Shown here in pieces: positions 46,620 to 55,392 of a stretch of DNA of 64,000 nt. The stretch is from Methanolinea sp. GTDB lineage: Archaea > Halobacteriota > Methanomicrobia > Methanomicrobiales > Methanospirillaceae. The notes beneath the pieces are model-generated. The model had not been told where the DNA came from. It did no database searches and saw only the letters and a program-made list of their open reading frames with translations. The position numbers and the translations under genes are program-made. Numbering within the stretch: the stretch's first letter is position 1; each line of letters begins with the position of its first letter. Where the stretch lies: the NCBI GenBank assembly GCA_029907345.1, contig JARYMB010000002.1:1-64000 (forward strand). The letters are read 5' to 3'.

Positions 46620-47777
46620 CTAGGGGGAAAGATCGTCTCTTTTCTTCTTTGCCTGGTCCATGCATGCGTTCAGCACCGATTCGAAGAGTGCGAGTGCTCC
46701 TTCGATACCGGCGAGGGGACGGGAATGGAGCCTGATGGTTCCCCGGAGGGGTGGTGTCACCCCGACGAATGCAGCACCGGGGCATGCATACTTCTCAAAC
46801 GACGATCCAAGCACGAGATCCGGTTTCTCGCGGGAGAGGATCTCCACAATGGTATCGTAATCCTTAGCCCTCTCGACATGGAACTTACCGGGAACGGGCG
46901 GGTTCCGTGATCCGATCACGAGGATATCGGCATCGAGGTATTCCTCGAGCATCAGGGCTATCTCCTGCATCGTTTTGCTCTGCCCGAAGAGTGCGGCCCG
47001 GGGAGGGTCGAACCTCTTCATGAACCGGTCACAGGCTGCGGTAATTTTCCCGCTGGCAAGGGGAATATCATGTTCCAGCAGGTCACCTGCCCCCTCGCTG
47101 AACGATGCGATCCTCCTGACCGCCTCTTCGAGCCGGGAGAGCCCGACGAGACTTCCCAGAGATTCTCCCAGGTCAAGGCTGAGGTCGGGGTTGGTATGGA
47201 GCGTGTACGGGGAGAGGGGTTGGCCATACCGGTAATTCCCAAAAGGGAGAGCAGCACCCGGCGCAGTCCCTGCCAGTCCTAGCAGCCTGAGTGCCTCCTG
47301 GAAGTTCCCCTGCCGGAACGGGTCAAAGGGGGAGAGCCCGTCGATGTTCACGCCGGTCTTTGTGCCGGATACGGGAGGATCGATCGCCCTTATGGCAGAC
47401 CGGAAACCGTCCTCGTATTCTCCCGCGAAACCGGGCGCATCGATAACACAGATCCGGGCACTGTCTGAATACTTCTCCTCGAGCATCCCCCGGATATCCT
47501 CTCCCGTGATGGAGGGGATGCAGGTGCAGAGCACGGCAATCAGGTCGTATGTATCCCGGATTGCATCGATGGTGCGGATGAGAGCGTCTTCTGTCCCGAG
47601 GATGATATCCCTGTCCGTGACAGAAGAACAGTACAGGGGAAGGTGGAGGACCGAGGATGGATAATAATAGCATCCCGCAGACCCATGGATAACGACTCCT
47701 ATTCCATCGATTCCTGCGAGGGCCGCTGCTGCACCGGTGAGGGCACAGGGCCAGAGCGGCCCGGAACACTCATGCAC
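46620..47777 (-). CDS. Short nitrogenase component 1-like protein (NifK/NifE type)
   Basis: 385 residues from the GTG at 47777, which has GGAGG upstream and overlaps the preceding stop by 8 bases; the TTG/ATG extension to 47876 would overlap by 107. Component 1 motifs are C-x-L-T-G (Cys 11), IHGSAGCYYY (Cys 36), VTDRDIILGTEDAL, and LCTCIPSITGEDI (Cys 86); these match the three P-cluster-type ligands of NifK. Total length is well below NifK (about 500). It is third in the NifH-D-K-like operon. Confidence 0.85.
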   Translation of the reverse strand: MHECSGPLWPCALTGAAAALAGIDGIGVVIHGSAGCYYYPSSVLHLPLYCSSVTDRDIILGTEDALIRTIDAIRDTYDLIAVLCTCIPSITGEDIRGMLEEKYSDSARICVIDAPGFAGEYEDGFRSAIRAIDPPVSGTKTGVNIDGLSPFDPFRQGNFQEALRLLGLAGTAPGAALPFGNYRYGQPLSPYTLHTNPDLSLDLGESLGSLVGLSRLEEAVRRIASFSEGAGDLLEHDIPLASGKITAACDRFMKRFDPPRAALFGQSKTMQEIALMLEEYLDADILVIGSRNPPVPGKFHVERAKDYDTIVEILSREKPDLVLGSSFEKYACPGAAFVGVTPPLRGTIRLHSRPLAGIEGALALFESVLNACMDQAKKKRDDLSP

Positions 47778-48789
47778 GGCAGGCCCGCCTCCATTGGTAA
47801 AGGAGCCTGCGTATCCCCCCGGTGCCGACCGGGAACGGTTCCGGGACGGGAACAGGATATCCTTCCGGGTGAACAATCAGCCCTGCGGCGGACGCGATCT
47901 CCCTGCAGACTTCCGAGTCGGTCCGGTTTCCAAACGGGTCACAAAATGTGATCCGCTTTCCCGCAAGGGAGCGGAATTCACGGAATATCCTGTCCTGTCG
48001 CGCCTCTTCGTCCGCGATCGCACCTGAGACATCGAGGAAGAAGAGCCGGCCCACCTCTTCGAGGAATCGGATAGTCCCCCGGGAACCGATGGGAAACGAG
48101 CTGATGAACGGCGTCCCGAACCTCTCTTCCAGGAATCGCCCCACCTCCTCCATCGAGGGGTCCCGCAGGATGTTGCATGACCCGCGGGAGAGCCGGGATA
48201 TCCCCCCGACAGTCGTCCTGCAGACGAACCGAGTGCAGATGGGGATCCCGGCCGCCGCAAGGAGCCTCCTGACCTCGTTGAAATGCTCGTCGCGTTCGTT
48301 TTCGAGGGTCTTTTCTCCGACGAGGTTTACGGAAGGAATCTTTTCATCATCCTTTGCAAGGGACGAGAGGGACATCAGGGCCTGGATGTGGCCCTGATGG
48401 AAACCCCCACCGAGGAACCCTGCGGTCGGTATGGAGATGACCGGTATCCCGTGGTATCCGCGGCAGATCGCATCGACGTCGTCCCCGATCGCCCCTGTGA
48501 CACAGGTCGAAAGAACGCAGATGAGGGAGGGGTTTTTCGCCGCAGCCCTCCGGATCGCCGCATCGAGGGCGTCCTCGCCACCAAAGATGATGTCGGTTTC
48601 GGCAAGATCTGTCGAGAGAACCCGCGGGAGTCGCGGGTCATCCCTGCCGGCACAGAGCGCATGGAAAAGGGAGAAATTGTGATGGGCACAACCGGCGGGT
48701 CCGTGGATGATGGTCACGGACCCTTCAATCTCTGTCGTTACGGAGAGGGCGCCTGTGAGGGTGCACCCGCTGTCACGGGGAGTATTCAT
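47770..48789 (-). CDS. Short nitrogenase component 1-like protein (NifD type)
   Basis: 339 residues. Component 1 signature: SGCTLTGAL (Cys 9), [11 protein letters not shown] (Cys 34), [16 protein letters not shown] and [12 protein letters not shown] (Cys 96), plus [10 protein letters not shown] and [21 protein letters not shown] in the second half. The three ligand cysteines are kept but no equivalent of the FeMo-cofactor Cys/His is evident, and it is ~150 residues shorter than NifD. The ATG at 48789 was preferred over a TTG at 48804. It overlaps the NifH-like stop by 17 bases. Confidence 0.85.
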   Translation of the reverse strand: MNTPRDSGCTLTGALSVTTEIEGSVTIIHGPAGCAHHNFSLFHALCAGRDDPRLPRVLSTDLAETDIIFGGEDALDAAIRRAAAKNPSLICVLSTCVTGAIGDDVDAICRGYHGIPVISIPTAGFLGGGFHQGHIQALMSLSSLAKDDEKIPSVNLVGEKTLENERDEHFNEVRRLLAAAGIPICTRFVCRTTVGGISRLSRGSCNILRDPSMEEVGRFLEERFGTPFISSFPIGSRGTIRFLEEVGRLFFLDVSGAIADEEARQDRIFREFRSLAGKRITFCDPFGNRTDSEVCREIASAAGLIVHPEGYPVPVPEPFPVGTGGIRRLLYQWRRACRA

Positions 48790-49588
48790 ATGCAAGGCTT
48801 TCAAGTTCCTCTATCCCGAGCGGAACAGGTATGTCCATCCTCCGGTTCTCCATCACTCTGGAAGCAAGTTCCCGGTAGACGGCTGCCTGGTTACTCGAGG
48901 GAGCAAATTCGACGACGGTCTTCTTGTTTAACTCCGCCTGCTGGACGACCTGGTCGCGCGGGATATACAAAACGAGGAAACTCCCGATGCGTTCCGCAAA
49001 TTCTGCAACAAGTTCCTCCTCGCGGGGGAGGTTCTTTGCGTTGCAGATGACTCCCGCGAGCCTGCACGTGCTCCTCGACCGGGAAGAGAGACGCGCTATC
49101 GCCTTACAAATGTTGTTTGCAGCATACAGGGACATCAGTTCGCCGGACGTAACGAGGTAGACCTCTTCTGCGTACCCCTCCCGCATCGGCATCGCAAAGC
49201 CGCCGCAGACCACGTCGCCCAGGACATCGTAAACGACGACATCGGCATGGAGGGCTCCCAGCCGTTCGAGGATCTGGAAGGTTGCGATGATGCCCCTGCC
49301 TGCACAACCGACACCCGGTTCGGGACCGCCTGCCTCAACGCACCGGACACCCATGAAGCCCTCGTAGACGATGTCCTCCCGGGCAATGTCCGAATCGCCC
49401 CTCTCGCGGACCAAATCCATCACGGTTGGTATCAGCCTGCCCTGCATCAGCATCCGTGTGCTGTCCCTCTTTGGGTCGCACCCGATCTGCATCACATCGA
49501 GCCCGCGGCAGGCAAGAGCCGCTGAAAGGTTAGCCGCGGTGGTTGATTTTCCTATTCCCCCTTTCCCATAGAGGGCAATCTGTTTCAT
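48773..49588 (-). CDS. NifH-like ATP-dependent iron protein
   Basis: 271 residues. P-loop [10 protein letters not shown] (7-16), switch [13 protein letters not shown] (Cys 128), and [13 protein letters not shown] (Cys 95, Arg 98) give both [4Fe-4S] ligands, the full NifH/BchL/CfbC pattern. The C-terminal [18 protein letters not shown] segment is also conserved. It delivers electrons to component 1 at the cost of [14 protein letters not shown] recalls CfbC (F430 reductase) more than true NifH. It leads the operon with the two short component 1 proteins; a TATA-like element lies at 49627-49636. Confidence 0.95.
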   Translation of the reverse strand: MKQIALYGKGGIGKSTTAANLSAALACRGLDVMQIGCDPKRDSTRMLMQGRLIPTVMDLVRERGDSDIAREDIVYEGFMGVRCVEAGGPEPGVGCAGRGIIATFQILERLGALHADVVVYDVLGDVVCGGFAMPMREGYAEEVYLVTSGELMSLYAANNICKAIARLSSRSRSTCRLAGVICNAKNLPREEELVAEFAERIGSFLVLYIPRDQVVQQAELNKKTVVEFAPSSNQAAVYRELASRVMENRRMDIPVPLGIEELESLAYEYSP

Positions 49589-49626
49589 TGAGTACCTGTT
49601 GGGCGGTGTTCATAATTAGATATTCT

Positions 49627-49636
49627 GTATATAACC
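49627..49636 (-). promoter_or_regulatory. TATA-like promoter of the nitrogenase-like operon
   Basis: GGTTATATAC on the minus strand lies about 40 bases before the ATG at 49588, within a markedly AT-rich spacer. No nitrogen-type operator (GGAA-N6-TTCC) is visible between TATA and start, unlike the amt, glnA and glutamate synthase promoters. Confidence 0.4.
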
Positions 49637-49666
49637 AAACCAAAATTGAATAAGACCCTTTGGTTC

Positions 49667-51124
49667 TCAGTCGTTCCCCTTCAGGAGGCCCGCAAAGAGG
49701 ACGATGACGGGAATGACATCGAGTCGCCCGATCCACATCACGAAGATGAAGACCCACTTGGAGACAAGCGGCATGGTCGGGCCCACGTACCCGGCGCTGA
49801 CACCACACGAGCTGAGAGCCGAGACGATGTCAAAGACAAGGACGGTGACATCGCAGGAGATGATGTGAACCTGCAGTATGATCATTGTCGCGATGAAAAC
49901 GGTGATGACAGAGAGAATGATGACCAGCATGCTCTTGGAGAGCTCAGGTTCGGCTACTTCGATCGGGACGTTCCTCCCCTGGTAGCGGAACGGCACGAGC
50001 ACCGTGCTCCTGACGAATGCACGCCGGAACCACCAGACAATGCCCCTGTACCCGAGCGCGATCCGGGAAAGGTGCAGCCCGCCCGCCGTGCTGCCGCTCG
50101 ATCCGCCCACGAACATGAACATTGTCAGGAAGACGAGAGTAACGCCTGGAAAAAGGGAGATGGTGGCGTTCTGGAAACCGGTCGTGCTTATGACGGCCGT
50201 CATCATGAAGAGCCCCTGCCTGACGGCCTCTGCCGGTGCGTCCCGGGCAATGAAAAGGAGGTCGGCAATCACGATGAAAGAACCGAAACAAAGGAAATAT
50301 ATGAGGGTCCTGACCTGTTCGTCGGAGAAAAACGACATTTTCCGGTTATGGTACGTCATGTAAAAAAGAGAGAACGGAATCGATCCCATCACCATGACCG
50401 GGATGAGGAGGAACTCGAGGGTTGTGTTGTGGTATGTCGGGATACCCCCGGCAACAGGGATGAACCCGCCGGTGGAGATTCCGGAGAGGGCGAGGTTGAG
50501 GGCATCCCAGAGCGGAACTCTTGCAACCATGATGATTCCGACCGAGATCACCGTGAGCAGGATGTAGACTGCCCATATCTCCTTTCCATTGGCAACGATA
50601 CCCGGGATGATCCTTTCAGACCTGCTCTCCGGGCGGAAGAGGGGCGGAGCATCGAGATTTGACCGGAACGCGATGGTCAGGGAGAGAGAGATGATTGCAA
50701 GCCCTCCCAGCCACTGGATGTACGTCCTCCAGAATAGGAGGCTCCGGGGGAGAAGGTCGATATCCTGGAGGAGAGAAAAACCCGTTCCTGTCCACCCGGC
50801 CATCGCCTCGAAGAGTGCATCGGTGAAGGGAATGTCAAGCACAATCATGAAGGGAATGCACGAAACAACGGCAAAAGAGAGCCAGAGCAGGGCAACGGAA
50901 CAGAGTGCCGTTGAAAACCCGACATCCCCCGGATTCCGGGGCATTCTGTTGAGAATCATCCCCCCGCAGAAGAAGAGAAGGGGCACCGTCGCCAGGGGCA
51001 GGAGGAGGTCCCATTCCCGGAAAACGATGGCAACAGGAAGGGAAATCAGCGTCAGGGGACTGATAAAAATGAGCATTTCGCCGAGCTCTCCCAGAACGAT
51101 CGAGAAATACCGTATCCTGCCCAT
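49667..51124 (-). CDS. trkH: Potassium uptake protein TrkH
   Basis: 485 residues, polytopic. The four selectivity-filter loops are seen as GWTGTGFSLL, GISTGGFIP, STTGFQNATISLF and LSSCGVSAGYV, as in TrkH/KtrB. TrkH conducts K+ with a TrkA regulator; no trkA is in the window. It lies between the nitrogenase-like operon and phosphoribulokinase without overlap. Confidence 0.95.
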   Translation of the reverse strand: MGRIRYFSIVLGELGEMLIFISPLTLISLPVAIVFREWDLLLPLATVPLLFFCGGMILNRMPRNPGDVGFSTALCSVALLWLSFAVVSCIPFMIVLDIPFTDALFEAMAGWTGTGFSLLQDIDLLPRSLLFWRTYIQWLGGLAIISLSLTIAFRSNLDAPPLFRPESRSERIIPGIVANGKEIWAVYILLTVISVGIIMVARVPLWDALNLALSGISTGGFIPVAGGIPTYHNTTLEFLLIPVMVMGSIPFSLFYMTYHNRKMSFFSDEQVRTLIYFLCFGSFIVIADLLFIARDAPAEAVRQGLFMMTAVISTTGFQNATISLFPGVTLVFLTMFMFVGGSSGSTAGGLHLSRIALGYRGIVWWFRRAFVRSTVLVPFRYQGRNVPIEVAEPELSKSMLVIILSVITVFIATMIILQVHIISCDVTVLVFDIVSALSSCGVSAGYVGPTMPLVSKWVFIFVMWIGRLDVIPVIVLFAGLLKGND

Positions 51125-51199
51125 TTCTCTCTGATCTGTTGGATAGTCCCGGATGATGTAAGTTTGCCCGGAGATGCCCCTGTCTGCAGGAACTGCCCT

Positions 51200-52174
51200 T
51201 CAGGAGTCTGTCCCCGTATCTGCCAGGGACAGCATGTGGGCGACGATGCACCCGCACACGAAGAGCCGGGTAAAAGCGGTCGGGGTGAGCATGCGGCAGT
51301 CCTGCAGGAGGTTTTCGGGGTCCCTTCCCGTTGTCTCCTCCAGGAACGCAGCGAGGCTTCCAAAACAGGTGCAGGGGAGCATCCCGTCCAGTTCGAAGGA
51401 CCCTGCGGTCCCATCCCGGGATTCTGCCGGCCGAAAGAATAACGAGAAAGGTCTCCCGTGAGACGTGAGCGTGCTCCGGAAGTCAAAGGAAAGGGATGCG
51501 CCGGGAGGGTAGTGGTCCCAGGGAGAGAGACTGAGAGTGACCCGGTAGATGTTTTCCTCCCACCCGAGGTTTCTCCCGAAACGGGAGAAGGAAATACCGA
51601 TAACGACCGTCGCATGCCGGCGCTGAGGTGCGACATAGAGAGAGTAATCCGATGCCCTCTGCGCGAGTTCTTCCCTGACTTCCTTCTCCGTGTAACCGCG
51701 GGCGCCCGTATCCCGCTTGAATTTCCATTCCTTCTTGACGTCGGGGTCGGGATCCACGAAGAGCGTAAAATCACACAGGCGTCGCAGGTTTTCCGTAAAA
51801 AAGGCATGCAGTCCCTCGAGGATGAGAATCCTTGCCGGATGGAAAGGATAGGGACCGGTGATGGTCCCGGTGGAGTGATCATAGACCATTTTCCGGATGG
51901 GAAGCCTCCGCCTGAGGCGGGTGACATCCTCCTCCAGCCGATTGAAATCGTTGGCGTCGGGGGAAAGGGGGGTTATCCCACGTTTTTTCCTCTCCTTCCT
52001 GTCGTAGAGATGGTAATCGTCGAGTGATATGGTTGAAACGAGATCGTCGCCGAGGAGATGCCGGATTGCTGATGCAAAAGTCGTCTTGCCTGAACCACTG
52101 TCGCCGGCCACTCCGATGACATAGACAGAATCGGAAGCATTCAGGGCTGAAAGGAGGGGAGGAGTCCTTTTCAT
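51200..52174 (-). CDS. prk: Phosphoribulokinase (archaeal type)
   Basis: 324 residues. P-loop GDSGSGKT (24-31), LDDYHLYDRKERKKRG, MVYDHSTGTI, ILILEGLHAFF and RDTGARGYTEKEV are phosphoribulokinase features. The length and C-terminal domain match the archaeal PRK shown in Methanospirillum hungatei to make ribulose 1,5-bisphosphate for RubisCO in the reductive hexulose-phosphate pathway. Uridine kinase is related but lacks the long C-terminal domain. ATG at 52174 has GGTGAT upstream; a GTG at 52189 is possible. No RubisCO gene lies in the window. Confidence 0.85.
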   Translation of the reverse strand: MKRTPPLLSALNASDSVYVIGVAGDSGSGKTTFASAIRHLLGDDLVSTISLDDYHLYDRKERKKRGITPLSPDANDFNRLEEDVTRLRRRLPIRKMVYDHSTGTITGPYPFHPARILILEGLHAFFTENLRRLCDFTLFVDPDPDVKKEWKFKRDTGARGYTEKEVREELAQRASDYSLYVAPQRRHATVVIGISFSRFGRNLGWEENIYRVTLSLSPWDHYPPGASLSFDFRSTLTSHGRPFSLFFRPAESRDGTAGSFELDGMLPCTCFGSLAAFLEETTGRDPENLLQDCRMLTPTAFTRLFVCGCIVAHMLSLADTGTDS

Positions 52175-52249
52175 GACATCACCCGTCACCCCGGAGGAAA
52201 TACCGGCCCCATTCTCCCGACTCTTCTGCTTTACTGTTGCCCCGGAAGG

Positions 52250-53437
52250 TCACGGGTGTATCCCAATTTCCCTGTGTTTTCCGACGATCGTATCGGCAAG
52301 TTCCTCGATTTTCTTCTGGTCGGAAACTCCCGGTGCCCCCCTGATATAGACAGGTTCGAGCAGCTCGGGCTTAGTCCTGGTGAGCATTCCCTTGAGCAGC
52401 TCGATGGTGTTGCCACCCCATCCGTATGAACCGATGATCGACAGGAAACGGGTTTTGGGTTTGAGCATGTTGAAGAGAAATGCTGCATAGGCAGCCTGCG
52501 GGTGGGGACCGAAGAGAACCGTCGGAGTCCCGATGACGACGGTCGCCGCATCCACGAGTGCCATTGCAAGTTCCCCGATGTCGGTTTCCGTCAGGTTGAA
52601 GGGTTTTACACGGATGCCCCTCGCGATGAGTGCCTCGCAGAGCTGGTTGACCATCTTCTCCGTGCTTCCGTGCATGCTCACGTAAGGAATAACAACTTCG
52701 TCCTTTACATTGTCCGATATCCAGTCCCTGTATGCGTCGAGGATGACGCCGGGCCGGGAATGAACCGGCCCGTGGCTGGGTGCAATGATGGAAACAGGGA
52801 TGTCTTTTAGTTTTTCCATGTGGTCCGCAATGTTCCTGCGAAACGGCATCATGATCTCTGCGTAGTACCTCTTTGCAGAGGTGTAGACCTCGTGTTCGTC
52901 AGCCACAAAGAGGGAACTCTCCGCGTAATGTGTGCCAAAAAGGTCGCAGGAGAAGAGTACCCTGTCCTCGACGGCGTAGGTCACCATGGTCTCGGGCCAG
53001 TGCACCCATGGTGTGATGAAGAACCGGAGGGTCTTTCCTCCCAGGTCCAGCGTATCCCCGTCTTTTACTTCCATGCACCGGGCCGGATCGATATCGAGGA
53101 GCCGGGTTACGAGGTCCTTCGATTTCTCGTTGACGACGATTGAGGCCTTTGGGAAAAGTTCGGCAATCATCGGGAGCGAACCGGAGTGATCCTGCTCGGC
53201 GTGGTTGATCACGATATAATCGATCGTATCGACCCTGGCTTTCACCAGGTTGGTGACGAGGTCAAGTTCCTTTGCCGGGTCAACAGTATCGATGAGGGCT
53301 GTCTTCTTCCCGCCCTTCACGAGATAGGAGTTGTACGTCGTCCCATGCGGAAGGGGTATGAGTGAATCAAAGAGCCTGCGGTCGAAATCGAGGGCGCCGA
53401 CTGCATAAATGCCGGGGACAATCTCGCGGACTGACAT
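52250..53437 (-). CDS. fprA: F420H2 oxidase (A-type flavoprotein FprA)
   Basis: 395 residues. Metallo-beta-lactamase-like diiron domain (HAEQDHSG, WVHWPETM, ending APSHGPVHSRP) followed by a flavodoxin domain (YVSMHGSTEKMV; GSYGWGGNTIELLKG). In methanogens FprA reduces O2 to water with F420H2. GGAG lies just before the ATG at 53437. It is directly downstream of a rubredoxin gene (10-base gap), an electron-carrier pairing for oxygen defence. Confidence 0.93.
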   Translation of the reverse strand: MSVREIVPGIYAVGALDFDRRLFDSLIPLPHGTTYNSYLVKGGKKTALIDTVDPAKELDLVTNLVKARVDTIDYIVINHAEQDHSGSLPMIAELFPKASIVVNEKSKDLVTRLLDIDPARCMEVKDGDTLDLGGKTLRFFITPWVHWPETMVTYAVEDRVLFSCDLFGTHYAESSLFVADEHEVYTSAKRYYAEIMMPFRRNIADHMEKLKDIPVSIIAPSHGPVHSRPGVILDAYRDWISDNVKDEVVIPYVSMHGSTEKMVNQLCEALIARGIRVKPFNLTETDIGELAMALVDAATVVIGTPTVLFGPHPQAAYAAFLFNMLKPKTRFLSIIGSYGWGGNTIELLKGMLTRTKPELLEPVYIRGAPGVSDQKKIEELADTIVGKHREIGIHP

Positions 53438-53447
53438 CGGGATCTCC

Positions 53448-53606
53448 TCACAGTCTCCTGAACAGGCCCGGTGCCGCCTTGCAGACAGGGCACTTCCAGT
53501 CACCGGGCAATTGGGAAAAATCGATTCCGGGCGGGATACCCATGTCAGGCTCTCCCCTGTCCGGGTTGTATATATGCCCGCATATGGTGCACATGTAAGA
53601 ATCCAT
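53448..53606 (-). CDS. Rubredoxin
   Basis: 52 residues, so short that it is easily overlooked. MCTICGHIYNPDRGEPDMGI and DWKCPVCKAA hold the four iron ligands (Cys 6, 9, 39, 42), and the Pro/Gly spacing (PPGIDFSQLPGDW) is standard for rubredoxin. It is a single-electron carrier and likely partner of the FprA gene downstream. AAGGAGA precedes the ATG at 53606. Confidence 0.93.
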   Translation of the reverse strand: MDSYMCTICGHIYNPDRGEPDMGIPPGIDFSQLPGDWKCPVCKAAPGLFRRL

Positions 53607-53746
53607 TTTTTTCTTCTCCTTTTCCTGCCAACTCTGGCTTTTTCTGGCAGTAGATGTAGAGGACAGGCAGGCATAATTGTTTTCTTTATGGAACGGGACA
53701 GTCCGGAGTGTATCACAACACTTTTCTTTTCTGACGCTCTGAAGTG

Positions 53747-54865
53747 ATGAAAAGGACGAACCAGTCTATGACGATAATGAAAATCCGTGGTGGTGACCTC
53801 GACCTCGTCGAGTATGAATTCATCACGTTCAGACCAGGGGAACAGGTAAAGACTGCCGGGATCGTATGTTCCAGGCCGGTCGTCCCGTTCTCCGGGACTG
53901 TTACCGTCCGCGCACCTGCCCGGATTCACTTAACCGTGCTCGACATGAACCGGTTCTCCCCGTCCCGGCCTGGCGGAGGGGGAGTCGGGTTTGCGATCCA
54001 GCTCTACTGCACCGTGACGGTCTCCTGCACGGAGAAAGAGGTCACGATCGATTACAACCGGCCTGCGATCATCCGGCACTTCATCGAGGTGTTCAGGAAA
54101 ATTTCGGGGTATGAAGGCGGTTTTTCGGTTTCCGCACGGGATCACCAGCACCAGCACGTGGGACTCGGTTCGACGAGTACCATCATGATTGCCCTCGCTC
54201 ACGCGCTCAACAGGGCCGTGGGTTCCCCCTTCTCGGATGACCAGCTCCGGAAGATGATAGGCTATAACTATGTCGAGGAGACGGTCGAAGGAAACGTTGC
54301 ATTTGGATTCGAGACTGGGGTGGGGCCGGCAGCATCCACGTACGGCGGGATGGCAATCATGGGCGATGACCTGACCCTCATCTACCACCACCCGTTTGCG
54401 ATGGGAAAGGACGTTTATGTCGTCATTCCCCCAAGCGACATCTCGTCGGCCGGGACGAAGGAGTTTGATCTCCTCATGAACAAGGCGAGGGTCCTTGACT
54501 ACCGGGACAGGGAACTCAAGGCCTACCTTATCATGATGGACCTGATCCCGGCCCTCGAGAAGGGAGATATTTCCAAGATGGGTGATATCATCTGGGAGTT
54601 TGACTTCAGGGGATCCAAGAGAGCGGAGGTGGAACACCACAGTTTTGCCATCTACCATTACATGAGCCGGCTGCGCGAGGCAGGGCTCGAGTTCGTGGGC
54701 ATGAGTTCCGTCGGGCCTTCGATCTCCATCATCACGGGGAAACCGCGGTCCGAAGTCGAAAAGATCGTCCGGGATCTGGGGCTCTCGGTTGCGGTCACGA
54801 CGGCGGTTGACAACGAGGGCCTGAAGGTCTCTGTCAGTGAAAAACAGGCGTCAACCGTTTTTTAA
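53747..54865 (+). CDS. mptG: Beta-ribofuranosylaminobenzene 5'-phosphate synthase
   Basis: 372 residues, GHMP-kinase-like fold. VRAPARIHLTVLDMNRFSPSR, HQHVGLGSTSTIMIAL and TGVGPAASTYGG are characteristic. The enzyme joins PRPP and 4-hydroxy (or amino) benzoate at the start of methanopterin synthesis. The first ~40 residues, before the conserved domain, are not typical; ATGs at 53768 and 53777 are alternative starts. It is divergent from rubredoxin and upstream of hypA. Confidence 0.88.
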   Translation: MKRTNQSMTIMKIRGGDLDLVEYEFITFRPGEQVKTAGIVCSRPVVPFSGTVTVRAPARIHLTVLDMNRFSPSRPGGGGVGFAIQLYCTVTVSCTEKEVTIDYNRPAIIRHFIEVFRKISGYEGGFSVSARDHQHQHVGLGSTSTIMIALAHALNRAVGSPFSDDQLRKMIGYNYVEETVEGNVAFGFETGVGPAASTYGGMAIMGDDLTLIYHHPFAMGKDVYVVIPPSDISSAGTKEFDLLMNKARVLDYRDRELKAYLIMMDLIPALEKGDISKMGDIIWEFDFRGSKRAEVEHHSFAIYHYMSRLREAGLEFVGMSSVGPSISIITGKPRSEVEKIVRDLGLSVAVTTAVDNEGLKVSVSEKQASTVF

Positions 54866-55050
54866 AGGCTCTTCCCCTTCATTTTCACCGGAGTTGCCGG
54901 ATCCGGCGTAAGAATGGAAAAGACATGACAATGAAGAATGATTTATCCCGGTTATCGCAAAATGGATATAGGTACAATCTCCTGTATCTTCCAGCACCCG
55001 GGTCTTTTTCCCGGACCCGGTGTCCATTAAAACACAGGACAACGTCACGC

Positions 55051-55392
55051 ATGCATGAGTTTGGAATCGCCTACGACATCTATGCCACCGCACGGAAAGC
55101 TGCCCTCGAGAGGAACGCAAGGGATGTGAAGGAGGTTCACGTGGAATTCGGGGAGATGGCCGTGGTCAACCCCGAGCAGGTGGCCTTCCTGTACGATACC
55201 CTCATCGAGGATGACAACCTCATGCGGGGCTCGCGCCTGACCTGGTCTGTTATCCCGCCGCTGACCCGGTGCACATGCGGGTACGAGGGATCTGAACAGT
55301 TCGTCTGCCCGCGGTGCGGGAAATTTCCCGAACTTGTCAGGGGGCGGGAAGTCATGGTGACGCACATGGAAATTGAGGTGGACGACGAATGA
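55051..55392 (+). CDS. hypA: Hydrogenase nickel-insertion protein HypA
   Basis: 113 residues. MHEFGIA presents the nickel-binding His2; CTCGYEGSEQFVCPRCGK is the zinc site. HypA with HypB inserts Ni into hydrogenase. The ATG at 55051 is required for the N-terminal MHE; the upstream extension would block metal binding. The stop overlaps hypE (ATGA). Confidence 0.95.
   Translation: MHEFGIAYDIYATARKAALERNARDVKEVHVEFGEMAVVNPEQVAFLYDTLIEDDNLMRGSRLTWSVIPPLTRCTCGYEGSEQFVCPRCGKFPELVRGREVMVTHMEIEVDDE

Noticed and set aside
46620-49588. True molybdenum nitrogenase (nifHDK)
   Set aside because: The two component 1 proteins are 339 and 385 residues and no FeMo-cofactor ligands or nifE, nifN, nifB are near; nitrogen-type promoter sites are also absent.
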